In this document: piece after piece, positions 1-6,792 of the stretch
How positions within the stretch are numbered: position 1 is the stretch's first letter
Layout of the letters: each line of letters begins with the position of its first letter
NCBI GenBank assembly: GCA_018623995.1
Contig: JAAZUV010000045.1
Coordinates: 1 to 9,291 of the forward strand
DNA from: Methanobacteriota archaeon
Lineage (GTDB): Archaea; Thermoplasmatota; Poseidoniia; Poseidoniales; Poseidoniaceae
Direction of reading: 5' to 3'
DNA: 9,291 nucleotides
Notes under the pieces: model-generated
The model's database searches: none
What the model saw: the letters and a program-made list of their open reading frames with translations, nothing else
What the model was told of the DNA's origin: nothing
Translations under genes and position numbers: made by a program

Positions 1-453
1 AGTTTGTGGGATTGTGCTGTGGCTTCCTTGGCCAATCAAGCTCAGAACGTTCTTGCGAGTGGAATCGATCCTTCACGGATGGGTTCAGCACACCCAAATC
101 TCGTTCCCTATCGGGCCTTTGAGGCTAAGGATGGTTGGTTTGTTGTTGCCATTGGGTCCGATGCACAATGGTCCAAATTCTGTGCTGTTTCAGAGATTTC
201 TGATATGGAAGAATGGCGTACGAACGAAGGACGAATCGAAAATCGAAACGAGATCGAATCGCTGATTCAAACTTGGGTGGGACAGTATACTCGAGCCGAA
301 TTGGAACACCTTTTGCAAGGGATTCCTTGTGCACCAATCAACACCGTCTCAGAAGCACTTGCAGACGCCCAGAGCATTGCCCGAGGCACTCTACTCGAAG
401 AGAACGGCGTTACAACGCTTGCAAGCCCTTTGAGATTCATGCAACCTCAATGA
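1..453 (+). CDS. Class III (CaiB/BaiF family) CoA-transferase, 3' part only
   Basis: The reading frame is open from the first base and ends at TGA 451-453, so this is the C-terminal 150 residues of a longer protein (the family is usually about 380-400 residues). Recognisable family segments are a GxDPSRMGSxHPNLVPYRAF stretch (bases ~61-120), DGWFVVAIGSDAQW (~130-171), and a late region with PCAPINTVSEALAD (~325-366) followed by SPLRF (~424-438). Family members move CoA between carboxylic acids; the catalytic Asp lies further N-terminal and is outside the window, so the substrate cannot be told. The usual C-terminal tail after SPLRF (about 25-35 residues with a P-LGEHT-like motif) is absent: the frame stops six residues after SPL. 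The last 17 bases overlap the convergent lipoprotein gene. I am confident of the family, not of the substrate. Confidence 0.85.
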   Translation, partial: SLWDCAVASLANQAQNVLASGIDPSRMGSAHPNLVPYRAFEAKDGWFVVAIGSDAQWSKFCAVSEISDMEEWRTNEGRIENRNEIESLIQTWVGQYTRAELEHLLQGIPCAPINTVSEALADAQSIARGTLLEENGVTTLASPLRFMQPQ

Positions 454-1543
454 GATTCACCAATCGGGCGGCTTCGACGACATCACCGTCTTCCCACCAG
501 TCAACGGCGATGAAGGTCGGCCGTTTTCCGTGGTCTTGGATGCATTCTTCCGCTCTCTCAACCATGAAATCAACGTCGTTGGCTTCTGCTGAGCGTGTTG
601 GATCTGATAGACCAGCTTGATTCTTCAGCCAGTTGTTCATGTGATAGACGGGTTGTGCTGCATCGCCTCGGAGAGGATTGCAGTCCATCGAAGATGTACT
701 CTCATCAGCATAATTTGTTGTCCAACCAAACGTCAAAAAATCGTGAAAATAAGGATGTGAGGCGTCGCCTGATTGTTCCCAGAATACAACCAATCGCTTG
801 TCCATATTGATGAGTTCAATCAGCGTAGGCCATTCTGTGTTCAATTCATGAATGTACATCATCTCCGATAATCCAACATCATCAAGCAAGGCTTTCAGAT
901 GATCGGCTTCGACATGATTTTCGATAAGCAGCGTCACAACATCCCGCTCTTCGGATTGCATTTCAGATTCGAGTTTGCCCAACCAAGCCCATGGGTCGAC
1001 GTTTCCATACGTGCATGGACTAAACCCACGGCTTGAATCTCCGTGACAGAATCGAACATTTGCTGCACTTTGGTCAACATCGTTGAGATAATGCGTGTCG
1101 AGCATAAATGCACGCATCCCAGCATTCCACTGGGCTTGGAATCCGGTACGGTGGTTGCTTGCTGGATAGAAGATATTGTCCTCATGCGTTGAAAATGCAT
1201 TGTGTGTTTCTGGGAACGTCACCTCATCGTACGGTCGATGACAGAGAATCACCATTCCATTGCAGGGAATGGTTTCCATGAATTCGCAACTTCCATCATC
1301 GTCCGTTGCAGCCTCATCGTAATTCATGGCATCTGGATCTGTACATCCAAAAATTGGTTCAGGATAGATGCAAGAGCCATCGTCTTCCTCTGCACTCTGG
1401 TTGTAGTTTTCTGCAGTCTCATCTGTACATCCTTGAACAAGATCAACAACAATTTGGTCTTCAACCGCAGAATCATCTTCGAGATATGTGCATCCGGGAA
1501 TGAGAAACAACCCAGCCACGATGAGTGCAACCAGGGTTCGCAT
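437..1543 (-). CDS. Secreted lipoprotein with Cys/Asp repeats and a PI-PLC X-like phosphodiesterase domain
   Basis: Predicted protein of 368 residues. Residues 1-18 form a short signal peptide: Arg2, a hydrophobic core, and a lipobox-like LIPGC with Cys18 as the likely lipid-anchored residue. Two similar 21-residue cysteine repeats follow (residues 38-58 and 66-86, pattern GCTDxxAxNY then AxxDDGSC), 28 residues apart; each is bounded by a Cys pair and rich in Asp, suggesting disulfide and possibly calcium binding. From about residue 100 to the end the protein resembles the PI-PLC X superfamily of TIM-barrel phosphodiesterases: VTFPETHNAF with His114 and RFCHGD with His167 fit the two catalytic histidines, and GMRAFMLDTHY, VTLLIENHV, WPTLIELI, RLVVFWE and DCNPLRGDA match the plant/bacterial PI-PLC X-like subfamily as I remember it. 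It probably acts outside the membrane on a phosphodiester, possibly a lipid headgroup; the substrate is unknown. Its 3' end overlaps the CoA-transferase gene by 17 bases. The ATG at 1543 lacks a clear Shine-Dalgarno. Confidence 0.8.
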   Translation of the reverse strand: MRTLVALIVAGLFLIPGCTYLEDDSAVEDQIVVDLVQGCTDETAENYNQSAEEDDGSCIYPEPIFGCTDPDAMNYDEAATDDDGSCEFMETIPCNGMVILCHRPYDEVTFPETHNAFSTHEDNIFYPASNHRTGFQAQWNAGMRAFMLDTHYLNDVDQSAANVRFCHGDSSRGFSPCTYGNVDPWAWLGKLESEMQSEERDVVTLLIENHVEADHLKALLDDVGLSEMMYIHELNTEWPTLIELINMDKRLVVFWEQSGDASHPYFHDFLTFGWTTNYADESTSSMDCNPLRGDAAQPVYHMNNWLKNQAGLSDPTRSAEANDVDFMVERAEECIQDHGKRPTFIAVDWWEDGDVVEAARLVNLIEVA

Positions 1544-1655
1544 GGTGGGAACAAATCACAATACGACTTGAAAACTCCGATTCATACACATTCTTCGCAC
1601 CATGTATCGACAGAACAGGGAATGGCTAATGTAGCAAAGACGAGTCATTCGCATC
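1544..1655. other. Divergent intergenic spacer between the lipoprotein and glycosyltransferase genes
   Basis: These 112 bases separate two divergent start codons and must hold both promoters if each gene has its own. I see no strong archaeal TATA box, no inverted repeat and no Shine-Dalgarno in front of either ATG. That would fit leaderless or short-leader transcripts, but the promoter positions cannot be fixed by eye. Confidence 0.4.
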
Positions 1656-2804
1656 ATGGAACCCTCGGACGTGGATGCGCCCCTGAGTGTTCTTCTCGTG
1701 CATGTTTGGTATTGGCCTCACATTGGAGGTGGCAATCAACACGTCGAGCACATTGCTCGTCAATTGGTCGCACGGGGACACAAGGCCACCGTTTGGTGTG
1801 CCGATATTCCCGAACATGACGAGAAACAGTTCGTCCGAGACGGTGTGGAAGTGATTCGATTACCCCCAAAACGCGTTCTTGGAGGAATCGATCCCATTGT
1901 CTCCATCAAGAATCTTGACATGGATTTCGACATTGTTCATCTTCACGACACGTTGCCTGTATTGATTCGACGTTCAATTAAGCGCGCTCGTAAGGAAAAG
2001 ATTCCAGTGGTGACAACCTTCCACAACGATTACATCAAAACCAGTCTTTCAGGAAGGATTCTGAAACGTATTCGCTGGGCGTCTCAGGGTCGAAGAACGC
2101 TTCAAGCATCCAATGCCAGGATCGCACTCACGCCGTATTATGCAAATCATCTGAAGGGCAGGGGCGTGAGCAAAGGAATCGATGTCCTTCCTAATGGGTT
2201 CGAACCTGTTGTTGAAGATGCAAGCCGCCCCGCTTCGCTCCCTGTTGGTTCCGAAGATTTCCCTCTCCTCGTCTTCGTTGGACGACTTAGTGAACAAAAA
2301 GGACTCGATGTGTTGATGGACGCATGGGACTTGCTTTGTCAGCAAGGTGAACCGAAGGCTCGTCTTGCCATCGCTGGAAGCGGAGAATTGAACGAATGGT
2401 TGGAACAGCGAATCGCTTCCTCGACCTATCCTGATTCGATTGCAAAGTTGGGACGCGTCGAAGATGCTGAAAAGCGATGGTTGTTTGAACAAGCCAAAGG
2501 CGTCTTGATTCCATCTCGATTCGAAGGATTGCCAACAGTGTTGTTGGAAGCGATGCATGCTGGTGCGCCAACAGTGATGGCTGATGTCAATGACTTGGGC
2601 CGTTTGGTAACCGAGCCAAATGCAGGATTATCGGTCTCCCCAGGAGATTCGCAAGACCTTTTCAAAGCCATCAACAGATTACTGGAAGCCGATAGTGCAC
2701 AAATCAAAACCTGGTCCGAAAATGGTCATGAAGCGTCCAAACCGTATCTCTGGTCAAACGTAGTCGACGATCTACTCAGCGTGTATAGGCGGGTGAGAAC
2801 ATGA
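1656..2804 (+). CDS. GT4-type (GT-B fold) glycosyltransferase
   Basis: Predicted protein of 382 residues, normal length for a family 4 retaining glycosyltransferase. The N-terminal acceptor-side domain begins with a beta strand (SVLLVHVWYWP) and a glycine-rich loop GGGN at residues 24-27, followed by the helix QHVEHIARQLVARGH. The linker region has PNGF. The nucleotide-sugar domain shows GRLSEQKG at 209-216 and the EX7E motif with Glu290 and Glu298 (EGLPTVLLE), followed by EAMHAGAPTV. It should transfer a sugar from an NDP-sugar at the cytosolic face of the membrane; donor and acceptor cannot be read from sequence. It is the first gene of a two-gene unit: its stop overlaps the next start (ATGA, 2801-2804). 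Together the pair probably builds a glycolipid, N-glycan or surface polysaccharide. No membrane segment is obvious. The ATG at 1656 is the first reasonable start. Confidence 0.9.
   Translation: MEPSDVDAPLSVLLVHVWYWPHIGGGNQHVEHIARQLVARGHKATVWCADIPEHDEKQFVRDGVEVIRLPPKRVLGGIDPIVSIKNLDMDFDIVHLHDTLPVLIRRSIKRARKEKIPVVTTFHNDYIKTSLSGRILKRIRWASQGRRTLQASNARIALTPYYANHLKGRGVSKGIDVLPNGFEPVVEDASRPASLPVGSEDFPLLVFVGRLSEQKGLDVLMDAWDLLCQQGEPKARLAIAGSGELNEWLEQRIASSTYPDSIAKLGRVEDAEKRWLFEQAKGVLIPSRFEGLPTVLLEAMHAGAPTVMADVNDLGRLVTEPNAGLSVSPGDSQDLFKAINRLLEADSAQIKTWSENGHEASKPYLWSNVVDDLLSVYRRVRT
2791..2797 (+). promoter_or_regulatory. Shine-Dalgarno-like site for the second glycosyltransferase
   Basis: GGGTGAG lies just before the ATG at 2801, inside the end of the upstream coding region. 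GGTGA pairs with the conserved archaeal 16S rRNA 3' end and leaves 4 bases to the start codon. This supports translation from ATG 2801 within a polycistronic message. Confidence 0.55.
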
Positions 2805-4138
2805 GCAAACCTCGACTCGTGATTCTGCATCGAAACATGGGGTTGCTCGGTGGAGCGCAACGCGACCTTATCGTAGCCTTACCAGAACATGCGAAACGAT
2901 GGTCCATCACGGTAGCAACCCTGAATGCTCCTCAACTCCTTCTCGACCGATGTGAACAGCTCGGAATTGAAGTCGTCAAACCTGATGTTCCATGGCAGTT
3001 ACCAACAGGTCCCATCGCTGAAATGACCGCCCGTGCTGGCCGGTCTGCACTCAAATCTTGGCGGAAATTGCGAGCGAAATTGCAACCAGCCCTCGATGCT
3101 GCTGATGCATGTTACGTTGTCCTGAGTACAGGTGGAATGGAAGTTCTTGATATCGTCCCAAACAACTGTCCTTTGTACGTTTACATTCACGAGCGAGACA
3201 AGGGTATCTACGATGATGTGCTTCAACGCGATATGGATGGCAGATTGCGCTACCCATTGATTGTCAAAAACCTAGCTCTTACCTATCTGCGACGATGGGA
3301 TCAGCGTTGGCACAAGCGACTTTGGAAGCGGCCTCAATCTGCTGTTTCAGCCAACACTCCGACCAGTTCGAGACTGCTTGCCTCTTCACATCGCTGGCCT
3401 ACAAGCAAGGATTGGGTTGCAGGGGATGTCAAATTCAGAGATGCACAGCAACGACCTGCTGAAGTCGGTGTTCTTTGGCCTGCCATCGATCCAACCGCAT
3501 GGCCAACAGAGGAAACAGAAGAAGAACGCATCGCATGGCAAGCGTTCGACCATAAACCAACGAGCCCATATCTGCTCACCATCGGACGTGCAGGATTCAT
3601 GAAAGGGAGCAAGGAAGCGGTTCAGGTCGCAGCAGCAGCATCGCTTCCTCTCGTTCATGTTGGAGGAGGCGAAACCGACGAGATGCAGCGCAAAGCTAAC
3701 AAATTCGGGGCTGAATTGATCGTCATGCCACGTATCGATGAAATGGAAATTGTTGCCCTCATGCGAAATGCACACGCGTTGATTGCAACAGCCCGAACCG
3801 AAGGATTTGGCCTTACGCCAATGGAAGCGGCCATGGTTGGAACACCTGCCTTGGTCGTCAGCGATTGTGGGTTTACGCACACGGTAACAGACGGATTCAA
3901 CGGGCGACGATTGCCTTGGCCAAACACGGAGGAAGGGCTCGAGCAATGGGTTCAAGCCATTGAGCAAGCAGGGGATGAAGCCAATCGAATTGCATGGTCA
4001 ACGGCTGGGCGTGAACGAATTCTTGAGCGATTTACTGCCAACCACCAAGCCGAAGGGCTTGCTCGAAGTCTTGTAGCAATGGGTGTCGATGTCGAAACGA
4101 CCGAGCTCAACATGCTTCCTGGTCTTGACCCAGCCTAA
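2801..4138 (+). CDS. Second GT-B (GT4-like) glycosyltransferase
   Basis: Predicted protein of 445 residues. The N-terminus has a strand plus glycine loop (LVILHRNMGLLGGAQRDLI) typical of the acceptor domain, although the N-terminal half diverges from the GT4 norm. It contains a basic, tryptophan-rich stretch (about residues 163-180, LRRWDQRWHKRLWKR) that may sit against the membrane surface. The C-terminal domain is clearer: GRAGFMKG at 262-269, a VHVGGGE turn, and the EX7E motif with Glu334 and Glu342 (EGFGLTPME), followed by AAMVGTPALVVSDCG. It shares a 4-base ATGA overlap with the preceding glycosyltransferase, so the two are very likely co-translated and act in one glycan pathway. At about 60 residues longer than its neighbour it is not a simple tandem duplicate. 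Donor and acceptor are unknown. It ends two bases from the stop of the convergent FEN1 gene. Confidence 0.85.
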   Translation: MSKPRLVILHRNMGLLGGAQRDLIVALPEHAKRWSITVATLNAPQLLLDRCEQLGIEVVKPDVPWQLPTGPIAEMTARAGRSALKSWRKLRAKLQPALDAADACYVVLSTGGMEVLDIVPNNCPLYVYIHERDKGIYDDVLQRDMDGRLRYPLIVKNLALTYLRRWDQRWHKRLWKRPQSAVSANTPTSSRLLASSHRWPTSKDWVAGDVKFRDAQQRPAEVGVLWPAIDPTAWPTEETEEERIAWQAFDHKPTSPYLLTIGRAGFMKGSKEAVQVAAAASLPLVHVGGGETDEMQRKANKFGAELIVMPRIDEMEIVALMRNAHALIATARTEGFGLTPMEAAMVGTPALVVSDCGFTHTVTDGFNGRRLPWPNTEEGLEQWVQAIEQAGDEANRIAWSTAGRERILERFTANHQAEGLARSLVAMGVDVETTELNMLPGLDPA

Positions 4139-4140
4139 TC

Positions 4141-5169
4141 TCAGAATGAGAACAACGAGGTCTGCCCACCTTCGCGAATGAGGTTGGCTTTTCGCAACTT
4201 CGTCAATGCTTCATCGATACGCCGCTGACTAAATTCTCGCTCTTCCTGCAAGAAGTGAATCAGTCCTTTCACATCGACTTGACCAGGATTCAGCGCTTCA
4301 TCTGCAACAGCATTGCAAGGATGATTCAGGAAAATCTCACGGATTTCGTCTAGGCGTTCTGGAATCTCCTTGCCTTTCTCTTCGCAAATGGCTTCGATCG
4401 TTCCCAGCGATTTGATGAGTTTGATTCCAGTCTTTGGACCAATGCCCTTCAATCCTGGATGAAAATCGGTTCCAATCATGATGGCCAAATCGACCAATTG
4501 CTCACGTGAGAGGTCATGTTCTGCCAACATTTCAGACAGAATGATCTTCTGGGCACGAACCGTTCGACCGTGTCGTTTGCTACCATCGCTCATCAAGTTA
4601 CGAACGAGAATCGGACTACCATAGAGAAGGGCGTCCCAATCCTGCGTTGCAACAACATCGAGTTGCCCTTTGACCGCCATAACAGCAGCTTGGCCTTCGC
4701 CCTCTGCAGCAGCATCGACCCAGCGAACGCCGAGCAAGTCGAGCATTTGTTTCGTATCTTCAACCATCTCTGGACTGTAGTGGACGATACGCTGTGCCAT
4801 TTTTTGGGCGGTTTGATAATCTCCATCTTCGAGCGCTTGCTTGTGTGCAGCTTCCGCTTCAAGTCGACGTTCTCGTCGTGCTGCGAGTTCATCTGCTTTC
4901 AGATCAGGAGATGGGCCATCGAAGATGAACACAGGTTGAATGCCAAGCGAAAGCATGGTTGTTGTTCGTGTCAACATACCCATCAGATGTGCTACGACAC
5001 GTCCTTTTGAATCACGAAGAGGACCGCCATCGCCCGTAGGCGATCGATCTCGTATCGTTGTAAGAAACTGAAACGCCGTCAGAAATGCATCAATTCCAAC
5101 GCGTTTGCCTTTGAGCTCTGCAAGATTGATGTCTTCAGCATTGGCGAGGTCACGAAGATTGCAGCCCAT
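4141..5169 (-). CDS. fen: Flap endonuclease 1 (archaeal FEN-1)
   Basis: Structure-specific 5' nuclease that removes 5' flaps during Okazaki-fragment maturation and base excision repair, working with PCNA. I start it at ATG 5169 (342 residues), not the in-frame ATG 5175, because FEN1 proteins begin MG and the Gly2 amino terminus lies near the active site; 5175 would place MD in front. Numbered from 5169, the metal-binding acids are Asp27 (GIDAF), Asp84 (FIFDG), Glu156 and Glu158 (EGEGQAA), Asp177 and Asp179 (TQDWDALLYG) and Asp235 (GTDFHPG). The helix-two-turn-helix region follows (LKGIGPKTGIKLI). The protein ends with QTSLFSF, a PIP-box-like PCNA-binding motif (Q, L and F at positions 1, 4 and 7). 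The family usually has Ala where this has Gly159 (EGEAQAA). Length is typical. The gene is divergent from the Trm-G10-like gene and its stop lies two bases from the glycosyltransferase stop. Confidence 0.96.
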   Translation of the reverse strand: MGCNLRDLANAEDINLAELKGKRVGIDAFLTAFQFLTTIRDRSPTGDGGPLRDSKGRVVAHLMGMLTRTTTMLSLGIQPVFIFDGPSPDLKADELAARRERRLEAEAAHKQALEDGDYQTAQKMAQRIVHYSPEMVEDTKQMLDLLGVRWVDAAAEGEGQAAVMAVKGQLDVVATQDWDALLYGSPILVRNLMSDGSKRHGRTVRAQKIILSEMLAEHDLSREQLVDLAIMIGTDFHPGLKGIGPKTGIKLIKSLGTIEAICEEKGKEIPERLDEIREIFLNHPCNAVADEALNPGQVDVKGLIHFLQEEREFSQRRIDEALTKLRKANLIREGGQTSLFSF

Positions 5170-5245
5170 ATCCATCGGTTAAGGACGAGAGTATGTCATG
5201 GTTCGCATGCGGTGCCGTGAAGAACAAGCACCAACAGGGAAGCAT

Positions 5246-6361
5246 ATGGGCGAGTGCATTGTTTCCCTGCGCGGATGGCACCCTGCACTCGCTCAAGCAG
5301 AACTCTCTGCTCTCTTTCCACAAGGAAAAGTGAAGCCACTTTCATCACCTCGACTTGCTGGACTCAATTGCTCCAAAAATGCCTCTGAACTCCAGATTTC
5401 TGCAGGCATTGAAGCCGTCTTCATGGATGGGGTCAACATCGAATGGTCAAATGAAGAACACGTATTGCATCGCATTGCAGAATATCTTGAACAATTTCCG
5501 CACAATCAAGCATCATGCGCCGTTCATGCTTGGAAGCACGGTGAAGGAATCAAGGGATGTTCTCGTACAGTTATCGCGGGAAAAGTTGGCGGGATCCTAA
5601 GTCGTGAAGGAGCTTCAATCGATCTCAAGAATCCTGATTCAACATTCGGCCTCTTACTCGATGGTCATTCGCAAACGGTGACCTTCGGTTGGCTCTTGAA
5701 TCATGGACCTAAGGGCGACTCAAGCATTGAACGTCGAGCAAGCCAACGACCGTTCTTTAAGCCTGTAAGTTTGGAGCCACGTCTTGCTCGACTTGCAGTA
5801 AATCTTGCCTGTGGACCACTCGCCAATGGAGCCTGCCTCGATCCAATGACTGGCACTGGTGGGTTCACCATTGAAGCGATTATGAGCGGGAGACATGCCA
5901 TCGGAATGGATCTTGATGAAGAGATGATTCAAGGGGCAAAAATGAATCTTGAGTGGGCCGGTTCTGAGTTGAATCCTTTCGTGTTAGGTGATGCCACGAA
6001 CATCAAAGCAACACTACCGGATGATATTACATCCTTCTCCGGTGTTGTTCTTGATCCACCATACGGCAGGAATTCTCAGGGGTCCATGGACCATCACGCA
6101 CTTCTCCAACATACGTTAGCAAGTGCGAGAGAGGTTGTGGATGGCGGACTTGTTTTGATTCTACCAAGTGAACCACGAGCCGAACACCTGAATCATCCGC
6201 TCGAGAGGAGCGAGCGCCCTCCACTGAAGCATTATGCATGGGAGACGATTGAAGAAATGCTCAATAAAGCGGGATGGCACTACGAGAACGCATGGTACGT
6301 TTCAGTCCATCGATCGCTTGGACGCGTCATTGTCTACGCAACAAGCGCTCCTCAAGATTGA
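5246..6361 (+). CDS. Trm-G10/Trm11-like tRNA guanine-N2 methyltransferase (THUMP + Rossmann fold)
   Basis: Predicted 371-residue protein. The N-terminal part (about residues 1-150, opening with ECIVSLRGWHPALAQAELSA) resembles the THUMP-containing tRNA-binding region of archaeal Trm-G10. A linker with RRASQRPFFKPVSLEPRLAR leads into the SAM-dependent methyltransferase domain. Motif I is DPMTGTGG at 199-206, followed by AIGMDLD, and the catalytic DPPYG motif is at 270-274, characteristic of N2-guanine and other exocyclic amino methyltransferases. By family it would make m2G or m2,2G at position 10 of tRNAs. An in-frame ATG at 5198 would add 16 residues (rich in Arg, no family similarity that I recognise). 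I prefer 5246 because the family-like sequence begins there and it leaves 76 bases to the divergent FEN1 start. The last 35 bases overlap the convergent Cys-cluster gene. Confidence 0.88.
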   Translation: MGECIVSLRGWHPALAQAELSALFPQGKVKPLSSPRLAGLNCSKNASELQISAGIEAVFMDGVNIEWSNEEHVLHRIAEYLEQFPHNQASCAVHAWKHGEGIKGCSRTVIAGKVGGILSREGASIDLKNPDSTFGLLLDGHSQTVTFGWLLNHGPKGDSSIERRASQRPFFKPVSLEPRLARLAVNLACGPLANGACLDPMTGTGGFTIEAIMSGRHAIGMDLDEEMIQGAKMNLEWAGSELNPFVLGDATNIKATLPDDITSFSGVVLDPPYGRNSQGSMDHHALLQHTLASAREVVDGGLVLILPSEPRAEHLNHPLERSERPPLKHYAWETIEEMLNKAGWHYENAWYVSVHRSLGRVIVYATSAPQD

Positions 6362-6731
6362 GCAATTCGATCGCATCGGATTCACTCGGTTCAGGGAAGT
6401 CCTGGCGGTGTGGACATCCATCGTCCAGGATGGCATCATCGTTTGAATTCAATACGATTGGATACTTTCGACATCCCTCCGGACGGACCTCATAGACTGA
6501 GCATATGCCCTCCGCATTGACATCGGAACTTGCTGTCAGCAAGAACACGCAGGCACGCGTCTTCTCATCGTTCAACAGCGTAAGAATTCCATTGTTTTCC
6601 CATGTGAACGATTTCAGAGGCATCCCGGTTCGACGTGAGAGGCGTTTTGCTTCAGCTTCTGTCACGGGCATGGTCGTTTCACGGCAACATGCTGAGCACC
6701 CGGTCGGAATGCATGGAAGTTGCTTGACCAT
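6327..6731 (-). CDS. YkgJ-family cysteine-cluster protein (CxxCxxCC family)
   Basis: Small protein of 134 residues from ATG 6731; a TTG at 6743 would add four residues and is less likely. Eight cysteines are placed as in the YkgJ/UPF0153 family: Cys7, then Cys12, Cys15 and Cys16 (GCSACC), Cys61 (ACVFL), Cys77 (GICSVYEVRP), Cys87 (GCRKYP) and Cys106 (DGCPHR). The family is thought to bind zinc or an iron-sulfur cluster; its biochemical role is not established. The gene lies on the same strand as the peroxidase, 61 bases downstream of its stop, so the two may be co-transcribed; a shared redox role is only an inference. Its last 35 bases overlap the end of the methyltransferase gene on the other strand. 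Nothing appears broken. Confidence 0.85.
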   Translation of the reverse strand: MVKQLPCIPTGCSACCRETTMPVTEAEAKRLSRRTGMPLKSFTWENNGILTLLNDEKTRACVFLLTASSDVNAEGICSVYEVRPEGCRKYPIVLNSNDDAILDDGCPHRQDFPEPSESDAIELLNLEERLLRRQ

Positions 6732-6792
6732 GTGCTCAACCAAGATGGTCCTGCACTTGAATCTCGTTGAAGATTCTCAGTCCAGAAGTCGA

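Noticed and set aside
38..86. Possible frameshift copy or repeat element suggested by recurring short words such as GGAATCGATCC
   Set aside because: The word recurs near 1884 but the surrounding sequences differ. It is explained by shared codons (Gly-Ile-Asp-Pro) in unrelated proteins.
1202..1819. Long open frame on the + strand across the lipoprotein 5' end and the glycosyltransferase start
   Set aside because: Its translation is low-complexity, with no recognisable domain, and it overlaps two well-supported genes in other frames. It is a shadow of the lipoprotein gene.
2049..2558. 169-codon open frame on the - strand inside the first glycosyltransferase
   Set aside because: It lies wholly inside a gene with clear GT4 motifs and shows no domain of its own.
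3386..3967. 193-codon open frame on the - strand inside the second glycosyltransferase
   Set aside because: It is rich in Cys, Trp and Phe with no motif, as expected of antisense translation. The + strand gene has an intact EX7E motif.
4139..4140. Search for a terminator hairpin or T-run between the second glycosyltransferase and FEN1
   Set aside because: Only two bases lie between the stops, and no T-run or stem-loop is evident at either 3' end.
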